From Bacteroidota bacterium (GTDB lineage Bacteria > Bacteroidota > Bacteroidia > Cytophagales > Cyclobacteriaceae): 64,000 nucleotides of DNA. The translations under genes and the position numbers were made by a program. The stretch lies in contig CANIVF010000007.1 in assembly GCA_947470895.1 (NCBI GenBank), positions 36,274 through 100,273 on the forward strand, written 5' to 3'. The notes below the pieces were generated by a model. That model was given only the letters and a program-made list of their open reading frames with translations. It made no database searches and was not told the origin of the DNA. This document shows, piece by piece, positions 39,901 to 50,255 of the stretch. How positions within the stretch are numbered: the stretch's first letter is position 1; each line of letters starts with the position of its first letter.

Positions 39901-40671
39901 TTATAATCTCGGAATAGTGAGCCCGCCATCCACCATGATCACCTGGCCAGTTGAGTAAGGAAAATTTCCTGTAGCCAGCGAGGCAACAACACTTCCAACG
40001 TCATCAGGAAATCCCCACCGTTTTTGAACGGTCAGGCCATCTTCAATTAACTTATCATATTTAGCTTTTACACCCGATGTCATATCGGTGCTGATGATGC
40101 CCGGACGCACCTCGTAAACAGGAATATTATACTCGCCCAATCGTACAGCGAATAATTGAGTAGACATACTCAGTCCTGCTTTTGAAATACAATATTCGCC
40201 TCTGTTAACAGAAGCTACTGTGGCCGAAATGGATGATACATTAATGATGCAGCCTTTAAATGTTAGGTCAGAATGTTTCTGCTCAATCATCCAATTTGCT
40301 GCCCGTTGAGTTAGGAAATAATTTCCTTTTAGATTGGTTGAAACGACATCATCAAAACTCTCTTCCGTAGTTTCAAGCACATCGCGTCTTTCTTTTGGTG
40401 CGATGCCGGCATTGTTCACCAACACATTCAGTCTTCCAAAATGATCTTTGACTTGTTGAATTATTTTTTTTCGATCCGGTGAAGAAGCAATACTTCCCTG
40501 GCAATAGATCACATGAGCGCCTACATCTTCTAATGTTTTTATAGCATCCTGAACAGCCGATTCTTCTCTAACCCCATTGATCGCAATATCAAAACCATTT
40601 TTTGCAAGATGACATGCAATCCCAAATCCAATACCCCGGCTTCCTCCGGTAATCAAGGCAACTTTTTTCAT
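39901..40671 (-). CDS. SDR family oxidoreductase (3-ketoacyl-ACP reductase-like)
   Basis: ALITGGSRGIGFGIA, NNAGIAP, YCISKAGLSM. Confidence 0.88.
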   Translation of the reverse strand: MKKVALITGGSRGIGFGIACHLAKNGFDIAINGVREESAVQDAIKTLEDVGAHVIYCQGSIASSPDRKKIIQQVKDHFGRLNVLVNNAGIAPKERRDVLETTEESFDDVVSTNLKGNYFLTQRAANWMIEQKHSDLTFKGCIINVSSISATVASVNRGEYCISKAGLSMSTQLFAVRLGEYNIPVYEVRPGIISTDMTSGVKAKYDKLIEDGLTVQKRWGFPDDVGSVVASLATGNFPYSTGQVIMVDGGLTIPRL

Positions 40672-40748
40672 TTGATATTTTTAATACTAATTCTACTTGT
40701 CATCATGAATCATGAGCTCATACTGCCACCTTGCCTACTGTCTACTTT

Positions 40749-41894
40749 TCAAAGAGCAGGCACATCGACCCAGCAACGTTTTCTCCAGCTTTCAATTCCT
40801 TTCTCAGCTAACTGTACGCCACGAGCGCCATCGCGTAAATCCCATGGAAATGGTTCATCTTTTACAACATGCTTTAGAAATAATTCCCATTGTGCTTTGA
40901 ACGCGTTATCATACTGTTCCTGCTCCGGAACTTTCGACCAGCCTTCAAAGAAATTAATCGGTTGAGCGATATCCGGATTCCAAACGGGCTTTGGTGTGTT
41001 GCCATAATGTTGGATATAACATTCACGTAAGCCGGCAACAGCTGAACCCTTTGTTCCATCCACTTGAAGCGTGAGCAAATCATCGCGTCTCACGCGCACT
41101 GACCACGATGAATTAAAGTGAGCGATCACTCCACCTTCCAATTCAAAGGTAGCATAGGCGGAATCATCGGCTGTACATTTGTATTGCTTGCCCTGTTCAT
41201 CAATTCGCTGCGGAATATGCGTTGCACCGAGACACGATACGGCTTTTACTTTTCCAAAAACATTGTCGAGTACATAGCGCCAATGACAAAGCATGTCGAC
41301 AATGATTCCGCCATCATCTTCTTTTCTGTAATTCCAGGAAGGACGTTGAGCAGGAATGTTGTCGCCTTCAAACACCCAGTATCCAAACTCACCTCTTATG
41401 GAAAGAATTTCTCCGAAGAAGCCTTGTTGGATTAAACGTTTTAATTTCATAATGCCCGGCAGCCACAGTTTATCCTGAACCACTCCGTTTTTAAGTTTCG
41501 CATCGGTGCAGATTTTATGAAGTTCCAATGCAGTCTTTGTGTCCACAGCAATCGGTTTTTCACAATAGATATGCTTGCCGGCTTTTACGGCTTTACGCAC
41601 AGCATCAGCACGTCTTCCCGTTGTTTGCGAATCGAAATAGATAATGTTATTCGGATCAGCCAATGCTTCATCCAGGTTGGTAGTCATCTTTTTAACTCCT
41701 GATAGTGCACAAAGTTTTTCAAGTTTATTCACATCACGACCTACTAATATCGGATCAGGCATGATCGTTTCACCAGCATTGACTTTTACGCCACCTTGCT
41801 TCATGATTTCAGCAATGGATCGTAACAGGTGTTGGTTGGTTCCCATCCGGCCTGTTACACCGTTCATGATGATTCCTACTTTGTGTACTTGCAT
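40749..41894 (-). CDS. Gfo/Idh/MocA family oxidoreductase
   Basis: IIMNGVTGRMGTNQHL; IYCEKPIAVDTKTALELH. Confidence 0.9.
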   Translation of the reverse strand: MQVHKVGIIMNGVTGRMGTNQHLLRSIAEIMKQGGVKVNAGETIMPDPILVGRDVNKLEKLCALSGVKKMTTNLDEALADPNNIIYFDSQTTGRRADAVRKAVKAGKHIYCEKPIAVDTKTALELHKICTDAKLKNGVVQDKLWLPGIMKLKRLIQQGFFGEILSIRGEFGYWVFEGDNIPAQRPSWNYRKEDDGGIIVDMLCHWRYVLDNVFGKVKAVSCLGATHIPQRIDEQGKQYKCTADDSAYATFELEGGVIAHFNSSWSVRVRRDDLLTLQVDGTKGSAVAGLRECYIQHYGNTPKPVWNPDIAQPINFFEGWSKVPEQEQYDNAFKAQWELFLKHVVKDEPFPWDLRDGARGVQLAEKGIESWRKRCWVDVPAL

Positions 41895-41898
41895 GATC

Positions 41899-42732
41899 TT
41901 ACGAGTTTTCTTTATAATCCTTGATAATATTATTTAAAAATTGAGATTGATCTTGACTCCAGAATTTGTTAGAAAATATTTCCACTTCATAGAAACCATT
42001 AAACCCGGTTTCCTCTACCCAGCCTCTCATTTTTTTCACAGGGATACAACCTTCTCCCATCAAGCCACGATCATTCAAAAAATCGGTGGTCGGCACATTC
42101 CAATCGCAAATATGAAATGCGAAGAGATGATTATTTTTTCCACACCGTTTTATTTCTTGTTCCAGAGTTGGGTCCCACCAGAGATGATACACATCCACTG
42201 CTACTCCAACATAAGATGAATTTATATTGACAGCCATATCATTGGCTTGTGCCAGCGTATTGATGGCAGAACGCGTGTCAGCATACATAGGATGTAATGG
42301 TTCGATCGCCAATTTAACACCCGCACTTTTTGCTTCAGGTAGAACCGCTTCGATACCATCCTGTATTTGTTTTCGTGAATCTTCCAAGGATTGATTGGCC
42401 TCAGCACCACAAACCAAAACAACCATCGGTGCTCCCAGCTCTGCAGCCTCCTCAATGGCTTTTCTATTATCATCGATCGCTGTTTTTCTTTTAGCTGCAT
42501 CGATGGATGGAAAAAATCCGCCACGACAAAGTGATACAATGTTCAAACCAGAATCACGCAAGAGTTGGCCGGTTTGCTTTATGTTTCTTCCATGCAACGC
42601 ATCGCGCCATACGGTGATTCCCTTTACACCAGCAGCAGAAAATTTTTGTGCAGCCGTTTCAATGCTCCACGGTTTTGTAGTGATGGTGTGAACGCACAAC
42701 TGAGACAGGTCGGTTAGTGGCTTTGCTCTCAT
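41899..42732 (-). CDS. sugar phosphate isomerase/epimerase (TIM barrel)
   Basis: AAGVKGITVWRDALHG, KLAIEPLHPMYADTRSAINTL, GFYEVEIFSNKFW. Confidence 0.87.
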   Translation of the reverse strand: MRAKPLTDLSQLCVHTITTKPWSIETAAQKFSAAGVKGITVWRDALHGRNIKQTGQLLRDSGLNIVSLCRGGFFPSIDAAKRKTAIDDNRKAIEEAAELGAPMVVLVCGAEANQSLEDSRKQIQDGIEAVLPEAKSAGVKLAIEPLHPMYADTRSAINTLAQANDMAVNINSSYVGVAVDVYHLWWDPTLEQEIKRCGKNNHLFAFHICDWNVPTTDFLNDRGLMGEGCIPVKKMRGWVEETGFNGFYEVEIFSNKFWSQDQSQFLNNIIKDYKENS

Positions 42733-44102
42733 TGCACACAGTTAAAGAATGTATAATATTTTTCTTTTTGAATGATGCGATGGAGATAGAGGCACACTTC
42801 ACGAATATGATAGTCGCCCCACATACTTGATTCACCGTTAGGGATTTTACTTCTCTTTGGAATAAAGTCCCAACCGTTTGGCCGGTGATAGATGGAATGA
42901 AGCAGCAAGCCTTCATGCGATGGATTAGTGCTCAGATAAGGTTCATCCAAAAGAGTGTTTATTACGGTGAGTCCGGCTTGCCAATACTGCTTACCACTTT
43001 GGTCATTTCTATCGTGAAGGTATTTGCCTAGTCTTAACAATCCTTGAGCTGCAATTGCTGCTGCCGAACTATCCACAGGTTCATGTTCATTATAAGGATC
43101 TGCAGGTTTATTTAAATAGTCTCCCAATTTGTACAGGTTCGGAGCACCGGTATCCCAGTAGGGAATACCATCCACTGGTGTATTTGAAATATAGAAATCG
43201 CAAGTTGCTTTCGCAGCCTTCACCATAAAAGAGGAGAGGTTTTCTTTACCTCCTAAATCGTTCAAGTCTTTTTCATCTACCGTATCGAGCCATTCTAACT
43301 CTTCGGCAAATCCACACATGGCCCAGGCAAGGCCTCTCGTCCATGTGGTGAAACCGGTGTAGCCTTGCTGTGAATTCGGGCAACGGAAGTTTCCATCTTT
43401 CACATTGAAAACACTTTCGTGTGCAGTTCTTCCCCACATATCATAGGAGTCGCGACCTTCTCCATAGTAAACAGAATATTCGGCTGTGGCACGAATGTGT
43501 TGCATTGCCCTTTCCAATAAATTAATTTTCACATCGCCTTCCGCCTGAAACACATGACCTAAACTATGACTGACGACAAGTGCCCGGCATGATCGGATGG
43601 TATCAACGAATAGCGAGTGAGCCCCATTGAAGGAATGAATAAAGCCTCCATTTTTAATAGCTGTCCAGCGGCTTGCTTGCACCGCTCCGGAAATCTTTAA
43701 TGCTAATTCATAGAAATTCTTTTCCCACTCATTGATTGGTATTTTTCCTTCGTTCATGAGGCGAAGAAGATTGCCGTAGGTGCTCACATTATTGAAGCCG
43801 TGATCATGCACCCCGATGTGACTCACATGCGGAGCCATCACCTCAACGGTTTTTCGTTTTGCTGATTCTAAGAAACTTTTTTCACCGGTTGCGTCAAATT
43901 GTAAAATTCCAGACCCGTATTGGAATCCTTGTGTCCATTCGGTCCAGCCGCGGGTGGAGTACCTTCCATCCATGGTGAATACCGGAGATCCTTTACTCAC
44001 ATCATAATTTTTTTCAATAAGGTTAATTTTCTCTGCCGAAAGTTGCCAGAAACGTAGAAGTTTGCGCGAGAGATCCGAGGGACTTAGTTCGAGGTTGACC
44101 AT
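42729..44102 (-). CDS. glycoside hydrolase family 88-like (unsaturated glucuronyl hydrolase)
   Basis: HIGVHDHGFNNVSTYGNLLRL, YTGFTTWTRGLAWAMCGFAEEL, WDTGAPNLYKLGDYLNKPADPYNEHEPVDSSAAAIAAQGLL; start chosen at ATG 44102 (MVNLELSP). Confidence 0.82.
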   Translation of the reverse strand: MVNLELSPSDLSRKLLRFWQLSAEKINLIEKNYDVSKGSPVFTMDGRYSTRGWTEWTQGFQYGSGILQFDATGEKSFLESAKRKTVEVMAPHVSHIGVHDHGFNNVSTYGNLLRLMNEGKIPINEWEKNFYELALKISGAVQASRWTAIKNGGFIHSFNGAHSLFVDTIRSCRALVVSHSLGHVFQAEGDVKINLLERAMQHIRATAEYSVYYGEGRDSYDMWGRTAHESVFNVKDGNFRCPNSQQGYTGFTTWTRGLAWAMCGFAEELEWLDTVDEKDLNDLGGKENLSSFMVKAAKATCDFYISNTPVDGIPYWDTGAPNLYKLGDYLNKPADPYNEHEPVDSSAAAIAAQGLLRLGKYLHDRNDQSGKQYWQAGLTVINTLLDEPYLSTNPSHEGLLLHSIYHRPNGWDFIPKRSKIPNGESSMWGDYHIREVCLYLHRIIQKEKYYTFFNCVQ

Positions 44103-44130
44103 GGAAAAATTTAAAGTATCGATTTGAAAC

Positions 44131-44179
44131 AAATTAATAGTAATTGCAAGTACTTTAATGACGAAAATTAATAGTAATT
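44131..44179. promoter_or_regulatory. duplicated operator-like element AAATTAATAGTAATT (44131-44145 and 44165-44179)
   Basis: Two exact 15-bp copies, 34 bp apart, each containing AATTA-N4-TAATT, in the divergent GH88/uxaB promoter region. Confidence 0.5.
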
Positions 44180-44239
44180 CCCCTAATGGTGTAAGGGTTA
44201 GTTTATGTTCCTGGAGTCTTAATTTTATAAAAAGCGTTT

Positions 44240-45688
44240 ATGCAAGCTGAGATACCCGTTCGTAAGCATGTTCACGAATTAGCCAGAAATCAATACCCGG
44301 TAAAAATTATTCAATTCGGAACAGGCAATTTTCTAAGAGGCTTTGCCGATTGGATGGTGCAGGAGATGAACCAAAAAGTTGGACTCGATGCCGGAGTTTG
44401 TGTGGTACAAAGTATTTCCAATAGCAATACAATTGAAAATCAGGAAGGCGTATTCACGGTTATCGTCAAAGGGATTCGAAAGAAAGAGTTTGTTAGTCAG
44501 CAATTTAAAGTGGATGTCATTCAGCGGGTTGTAAATCCTTATCACGACTTCGAAGCTTTTTTAAATGAAGCCACTAACCCTGATCTACGGTTTATCATTT
44601 CAAATACCACTGAAGCAGGAGTTAAGTTTTCATCTCAGGATGTCACTCTTGAAGCCGTAGCATCAACTTTTCCAGGCAAACTAACTCAATTACTTTTTAA
44701 GCGATTTCAGCACAAGCTTGACAATAGCTTGTTGGTTTTGCCAACAGAACTAATCCCTCAAAATGGTGCTGAATTAAAATCGTGCATACTTCAGTATGCA
44801 GAGCTCTGGTCATTTCCAGTAGAGTTCAGCACGTGGTTAAATGCTCATGTAACATTTTGCAACACGCTGGTAGATCGCATCGTGTCGGGATTTCCTAAAA
44901 AACCGAAAGAGACGGTGTTTGCCGAACTTGGCTACATCGATGAATTAGTCGTGGAAGCTGAATGGTTTCATTTATGGGTAATTGAAGGCCCCAGGTGGAT
45001 TGAAGAAGTATTACCATTTAAAAAGGCGGGACTCAACATTATTTATACCCACGACTTAAAGCCATATCAGTTGCGTAAAGTTCGTATTCTGAATGGAGCG
45101 CATACCTGCATGGCATGTGTAGGGTATTTGGCCGGCTTGAATACCGTTCGCGAGGCCATCGAGCATCCCATCGTAGGCCTATACATCAAGCGGATAATCT
45201 ATGATGACATCATGCCTCAAATACCGGGTGATCTTCCGGAGTTGGAGCACTTTGCTGAAGAAGTCATTAATCGCTTTCGCAATCCGGCTATTGATCACCA
45301 ATTGATTGCGATAAGCCTTAATAGCTTTTCAAAATTTAATGCACGCGTATTGCCTTCTTTATTGACGCAGTTAGATAAGAGTAGTTTATTATCACCTCGT
45401 TTTGCATTTGCATTTGCTTCATTGATTTTCTTTTATCGTGGTCTGAGGGGAGGAGAGGAGATTCCATTAAAGGATAGCGAGGAGATAATTAGCTTTATGC
45501 ATAAACTTTGGGAGGAGGGGGGCTATTCAAAATCAGGAATGGAGAGCATATGCAGAAAAGTATTGGCCCAACAACAATGGTGGGGAAGGGATCTTACCTC
45601 AATTCCACATCTGATTGAAATGACAGGCTATTATTTATATGAAATAGATCAACATGGTATTTTGGATAGTCTGGAGGAAATGCCATAG
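44240..45688 (+). CDS. uxaB: tagaturonate reductase (altronate oxidoreductase)
   Basis: IIQFGTGNFLRGFADWMVQEMN, RKVRILNGAHTCMACVGYLAGLNTVREAIEHP. Confidence 0.95.
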   Translation: MQAEIPVRKHVHELARNQYPVKIIQFGTGNFLRGFADWMVQEMNQKVGLDAGVCVVQSISNSNTIENQEGVFTVIVKGIRKKEFVSQQFKVDVIQRVVNPYHDFEAFLNEATNPDLRFIISNTTEAGVKFSSQDVTLEAVASTFPGKLTQLLFKRFQHKLDNSLLVLPTELIPQNGAELKSCILQYAELWSFPVEFSTWLNAHVTFCNTLVDRIVSGFPKKPKETVFAELGYIDELVVEAEWFHLWVIEGPRWIEEVLPFKKAGLNIIYTHDLKPYQLRKVRILNGAHTCMACVGYLAGLNTVREAIEHPIVGLYIKRIIYDDIMPQIPGDLPELEHFAEEVINRFRNPAIDHQLIAISLNSFSKFNARVLPSLLTQLDKSSLLSPRFAFAFASLIFFYRGLRGGEEIPLKDSEEIISFMHKLWEEGGYSKSGMESICRKVLAQQQWWGRDLTSIPHLIEMTGYYLYEIDQHGILDSLEEMP

Positions 45689-45792
45689 AAAAATACAGGA
45701 ACTACTGACATTATCGGTTTGATTTACCATAAATAAACTAATTGTACGCTGTTAAGTGACTTATTCTTATTTTGAACTAGAAAGCAAGGAGT

Positions 45793-47478
45793 ATGAATTT
45801 GAATACCAAAGCGAAGGAAGGAAATACATTCGATGCTATTGTGGTCGGTTCTGGCATTAGTGGTGGATGGGCTGCAAAGGAACTCTGTGAAAAGGGATTA
45901 AAAGTGCTAATGTTGGAAAGAGGAAAACCGGTGGAGCATCCGCATTATGACACAGCCACTAAAGACATTTGGGCGATGTCGCATTGCGGACTTCTGACCG
46001 AAGAAGACAAACGAAAAAGTTTTATACAAACTCGCCACTATTCATTTCGTGCCGATAATAAGCAATTCTATATCAACGATTTGGAAAATCCTTATCATGA
46101 AATTAAGCGTTATGATTGGATACGGGGCGATGTGGTGGGTGGCCGGTCTCTACTTTGGGGAAGGCTTTCTTGGCGTTGGGGTGATCTTGACTTTGAAGCC
46201 AACAAAAAAGATGGACATGGAGTCGATTGGCCGATCCAATATAAAGATTTAGCGCCATGGTATGATTACGTGGAGTCATTCATCGGAGTGAGTGGAAAGG
46301 CAGAAAATATCCCGCATGTGCCCGATGGAAAATTTCAGCCTCCCATGGAAATGAATTGTGTAGAGAAAGATTTCAAAACGAAAGTAGAAGAAAAGTTTTC
46401 GGATAGAAAACTAACTATTTGCAGAACGGCCAACCTCACAGAACCTGTAATAGGCCGCGGCCAATGTTTGTACCGTGATCTTTGCCATAGAGGATGTCCT
46501 TACGGAGCATACTTCAGTACTAATGCAAGCACGCTACCTGCAGCTTTTGCTACGGGCAATCTTACGCTACGCCCAAATTCGCTGGTCAATAAAGTAATCT
46601 ATGATGAGAAATTGGAGAAAGCCATCGGAGTTGAATTAATTGATACCTCAACCAATGAGGTGATGGAGTTCTATTCAAAAATTATTTTTCTTAATGCAGC
46701 AACATTGGCTACCGCATTCATCTTATTAAACTCAACCAGTGGCCGTTTTCCCAATGGGTTGGGAAATGGCAGTGATCAGGTTGGCAGAAACTTAATGGAT
46801 CATCATAAGCAGGCTGGTGCTAGTGCGAAAGTAGAAGGGTTCGATGATCAGTATTATTCAGGCCGAAGACCAACCGGTGTTTATATGCCACGATTTCGCA
46901 ACATTAAAGAGCAACGGACAGATTATATCCGTGGCTTTGGTTTGCAGGGTGGCGCAGGACGCGGAGGATGGAATCATTCTGATAAAATTGGTAAAGAATT
47001 AAAGATTGCGGCACAAACTCCTGCAAGTTGGCAAATGAATTTAGGAGGCTATGGTGAATGTTTGCCATATGCCGAAAATCGAGTTACCCTAAACACTGAC
47101 TTAAGGGATAAGTGGGGAAGGCCCACGTTAAGTATCGACTGCGAGTTCAAAGAAAATGAAAAAGCCATGCAACTGGATATGGCCAACTCGGCAGCGGAAA
47201 TGATGGAAGCGGTAGGCTATAAAAATGTGAAGCCTTATGTGAATACCGCTTTTCCTGGCAATGCCAATCATGAAATGGGTACCGCAAGGATGGGCAGTGA
47301 TCCGAAGACTTCTGTACTAAACGCATTCAATCAAATGCATGAGGTGCCCAATGTATTTATTACCGATGGATCCTTTATGGCATCTTCGTCTTGTTTAAAT
47401 CCATCATTGACCTACATGGCCGTTACAGCACGTGCTTGCGATTATGCCGTGCGTGAATTAAAAAGACAAAATCTATAG
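45793..47478 (+). CDS. GMC-family FAD oxidoreductase (paralogue of 13078-14778)
   Basis: IVVGSGISGGWAAKELCEKGLKVLMLERG; CLYRDLCHRGC; NHEMGTARMG; CLNPSLTYMAV. Confidence 0.9.
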   Translation: MNLNTKAKEGNTFDAIVVGSGISGGWAAKELCEKGLKVLMLERGKPVEHPHYDTATKDIWAMSHCGLLTEEDKRKSFIQTRHYSFRADNKQFYINDLENPYHEIKRYDWIRGDVVGGRSLLWGRLSWRWGDLDFEANKKDGHGVDWPIQYKDLAPWYDYVESFIGVSGKAENIPHVPDGKFQPPMEMNCVEKDFKTKVEEKFSDRKLTICRTANLTEPVIGRGQCLYRDLCHRGCPYGAYFSTNASTLPAAFATGNLTLRPNSLVNKVIYDEKLEKAIGVELIDTSTNEVMEFYSKIIFLNAATLATAFILLNSTSGRFPNGLGNGSDQVGRNLMDHHKQAGASAKVEGFDDQYYSGRRPTGVYMPRFRNIKEQRTDYIRGFGLQGGAGRGGWNHSDKIGKELKIAAQTPASWQMNLGGYGECLPYAENRVTLNTDLRDKWGRPTLSIDCEFKENEKAMQLDMANSAAEMMEAVGYKNVKPYVNTAFPGNANHEMGTARMGSDPKTSVLNAFNQMHEVPNVFITDGSFMASSSCLNPSLTYMAVTARACDYAVRELKRQNL

Positions 47479-47527
47479 TGGATAAAAGAAACCGACTAGA
47501 TTTGATATCATAAAATTGAACTACCTC

Positions 47528-49258
47528 ATGAAGAAAGGCCTGATTATTTTAAGTAGCGTTTTGTTCCTCTTGTATTTGAGCTCGTGTACTAAAAATACAT
47601 CAATCGATCCAAGATCTATTCCCACCGATTCAGCATCGATTGCCATCGGAAAAACTAAGTTTAGTCAAAATTGTGCTTCATGTCATAATTTCAAAAAGGA
47701 CGGCATCGGTCCGCAATTAGGTGGACTAACCAGAACCATCGATACCGAATGGATCAGAGAATTCATTAAAAATCCAAAAGCGAAAATTGCATCGGGCGAT
47801 GAACGAGCAAAAGAGCTGTTCGAACAATATAAAACCGAAATGATTTCGTTTAGTTTTCTTACTGATGATGATTTGAACTCCATCCTGGCATTTATGCACA
47901 CCAAGGGAACGCCCGTGGAAGATCCACGTAAAACAGCCATAGATCCCAATGCTCTGAAGAATCCAATTCCTGAACCAATAGCGATGTCGAACCTCGTGGT
48001 GGAGCTAAAGCCTTTTATTCAGATTCTTCCATCAGGAGAGAACAATCCATTGACGCGTATCACTAAACTCACGAATCAACCTAATACGGATAAATTATTT
48101 TTGAATGATCTCCGCGGCAAGTTGTATTTTCTGAATGGGGATAAACCAGAAGTATATCTAGACATGGAGAAAGAAATGCCGAAGTTTATTCACACTCCAG
48201 GGTTGGCAACGGGTTTTGGTAGTTACGCTTTCCATCCGGAGTTCGAAAAAAATGGATTGCTTTATACGACACATTCCGAGCCGCCTAATTCTGCCAAGGC
48301 TGATTTCAACTATCCGGATTCTATTCAGGTGGCATTGCAATGGGTGGTCTCAGAATGGAAAACAAAAACACTAGGAGCTTTTCCATTTGCTGGTAAAAGT
48401 CGAGAGCTTTTTCGTATCAATATGGTTGACCAGATTCATGGCGTTCAGGAAGCAGCCTTTAATCCGCTAGCTAAACCGGGTGACGAAGATTATGGTTTAT
48501 TATACATAGGAGTAGGGGATGGCGGCAGTGCAGAAAAGGGGTACCAATTTCTTTGCGACAATACCGAAAAAATATGGGGGTCTGTTATTCGTATTGATCC
48601 AAGCGGAAGCAATAGTGTGAATGGTCACTATGGTATTCCTGATTCTAATCCGTTAGCAAAAGATGAAAACCCAAATACAGTAAGAGAAATATTCGCCCGC
48701 GGCTTCAGGAATCCGCATCGCATTATCTGGGATCAATCAGGGAGAATATTTATTGCTAATATTGGGCACCATAATGTCGAGAGTTTATATTTGATTCAAC
48801 CGTTCAGTAATTGCGGTTGGCCTTATCGTGAAGGAACATTTGTGATTGACCCATCACAAAATATGCATAACATATATCCGCTTCCCGCTGATGATGCTAA
48901 AAATAATATCACCTATCCTGTTGCTCAATACGACCATGATGAAGGCAACGCTATTGCCGGAGGGTTTGAATATGCAGGAAAGAATTTACCCGAACTAAAA
49001 GGCAAGTTTGTGTTTGGTGATATTGTAAAAGGAAGGATGTTTTACATTGAAATGAAAGACATCAAACCAGGAACGCAAGCGACAATTAAAGAATGGCAGC
49101 TTTCCATTGATGGTAAAATTACTACACTCTCCAAACTTTGTGGTTCAGATAAGGCGGATGAACGTTTTGGACAGGATAGAAACGGAGAGCTTTACCTTAC
49201 CACCAAACCCGATGGAATGGTTTATCGTTTGGTGAGTTTTAAAATCACCAATGAGTGA
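47528..49258 (+). CDS. cytochrome c domain fused to PQQ-dependent (glucose/sorbosone-type) sugar dehydrogenase, lipoprotein
   Basis: Lipobox FLLYLSSCTKN; heme motif CASCHNF; later GDGGSAEKGYQFLCDN, RGFRNPHRIIWD, GEGTFVID-type propeller. Start moved to ATG 47528. Confidence 0.85.
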   Translation: MKKGLIILSSVLFLLYLSSCTKNTSIDPRSIPTDSASIAIGKTKFSQNCASCHNFKKDGIGPQLGGLTRTIDTEWIREFIKNPKAKIASGDERAKELFEQYKTEMISFSFLTDDDLNSILAFMHTKGTPVEDPRKTAIDPNALKNPIPEPIAMSNLVVELKPFIQILPSGENNPLTRITKLTNQPNTDKLFLNDLRGKLYFLNGDKPEVYLDMEKEMPKFIHTPGLATGFGSYAFHPEFEKNGLLYTTHSEPPNSAKADFNYPDSIQVALQWVVSEWKTKTLGAFPFAGKSRELFRINMVDQIHGVQEAAFNPLAKPGDEDYGLLYIGVGDGGSAEKGYQFLCDNTEKIWGSVIRIDPSGSNSVNGHYGIPDSNPLAKDENPNTVREIFARGFRNPHRIIWDQSGRIFIANIGHHNVESLYLIQPFSNCGWPYREGTFVIDPSQNMHNIYPLPADDAKNNITYPVAQYDHDEGNAIAGGFEYAGKNLPELKGKFVFGDIVKGRMFYIEMKDIKPGTQATIKEWQLSIDGKITTLSKLCGSDKADERFGQDRNGELYLTTKPDGMVYRLVSFKITNE

Positions 49259-49361
49259 GCAAAGAATTCAACCTAAGGTAATGTCCGGTGATTGATTTCA
49301 TAGTATTGGATCAAGATTCAATACTCTTCAGGTTGGTGAGCTAGCGGAGGGGGTGACACTA

Positions 49362-50255
49362 TTATTTTTTTCTGGCCTGAGCTTCTTTAAGCATGGCGCT
49401 AAAAACATCACGTTGTTCGATCATGGCTTTTACTTTGTCAACCGGATCGGTTCTGCATTCCAAAAGAATCCATCCTTTGTAATCCATATTCACAAAAAGA
49501 CTTATAAGCTCCTGATAAGGATATGTGCCGATGTTCATTTCTCGCACATGTACAGTGTCACCCAGTCTGTTTTTTACCAGGTTGAAATTATGCTCCAATC
49601 CTCCGCCTATAAGATCCTGATCATTACAATTCCAACACACATAAACATTTGGGTTGTTGGCCACATCCATAATGGCTTTGATGTTGGGCAGTTCCTGGGT
49701 TTCTTCACCATGAACTTCAAGCCTTATTTTTTGTCCATGCTCACCGGCAAACTTCCCCACTTCGTTCAGCGACTTTCCGATTTGCTCAATCGTTTTTTTA
49801 TGTGGCACATCTTTATGGAAGGCATTGGGTTTTACTTTCACACCATCACCGCCAATGTCAGCGCTCAGTTTGATAAACGCTTTCGTGTCTTCGATAGATT
49901 TTTTTAGGTTGTCTTGGTCGGGAAAGTCATATTGTTGATTGGTACCCATGCCTATGATTTTTATCGGACTATCCGAAAATATCTTTTTTACTTCTTTGCG
50001 TCTGGCTTCGGATATCGTGGGCTCAACACCATGTGCATGTTTTATCCGAAGTTCAACGCCATGAACATTGGCGGCTGAACAATTTTTAATGAGTGTGGGC
50101 ACATCCCAGTCTTTACCCCATTGGTAAGTCACCAGACCTAATTTCATTTTAGTTTTAGCCGCTTGTGGCGACATGAAACCACTGGCCATAAAAGCCCCGG
50201 TGAGTAAGGACAAATCCCGGATAAAAATTCTCCTGCTTTGCTTTGCGTAGAACAT
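49362..50255 (-). CDS. sugar phosphate isomerase/epimerase (TIM barrel) with Tat-like N-terminus
   Basis: KQSRRIFIRDLSLLTGAFMASGFMSPQAA; KLGLVTYQWGKDWDVPTLIKNC; WILLECRTDPVDK. Confidence 0.85.
   Translation of the reverse strand: MFYAKQSRRIFIRDLSLLTGAFMASGFMSPQAAKTKMKLGLVTYQWGKDWDVPTLIKNCSAANVHGVELRIKHAHGVEPTISEARRKEVKKIFSDSPIKIIGMGTNQQYDFPDQDNLKKSIEDTKAFIKLSADIGGDGVKVKPNAFHKDVPHKKTIEQIGKSLNEVGKFAGEHGQKIRLEVHGEETQELPNIKAIMDVANNPNVYVCWNCNDQDLIGGGLEHNFNLVKNRLGDTVHVREMNIGTYPYQELISLFVNMDYKGWILLECRTDPVDKVKAMIEQRDVFSAMLKEAQARKK

Noticed and set aside
49353-49907. 184-aa plus-strand ORF opposite the TIM-barrel epimerase
   Set aside because: The minus-strand frame has a clear family match and Tat-like signal; the plus frame is rich in F/H/Y as expected of a complement.
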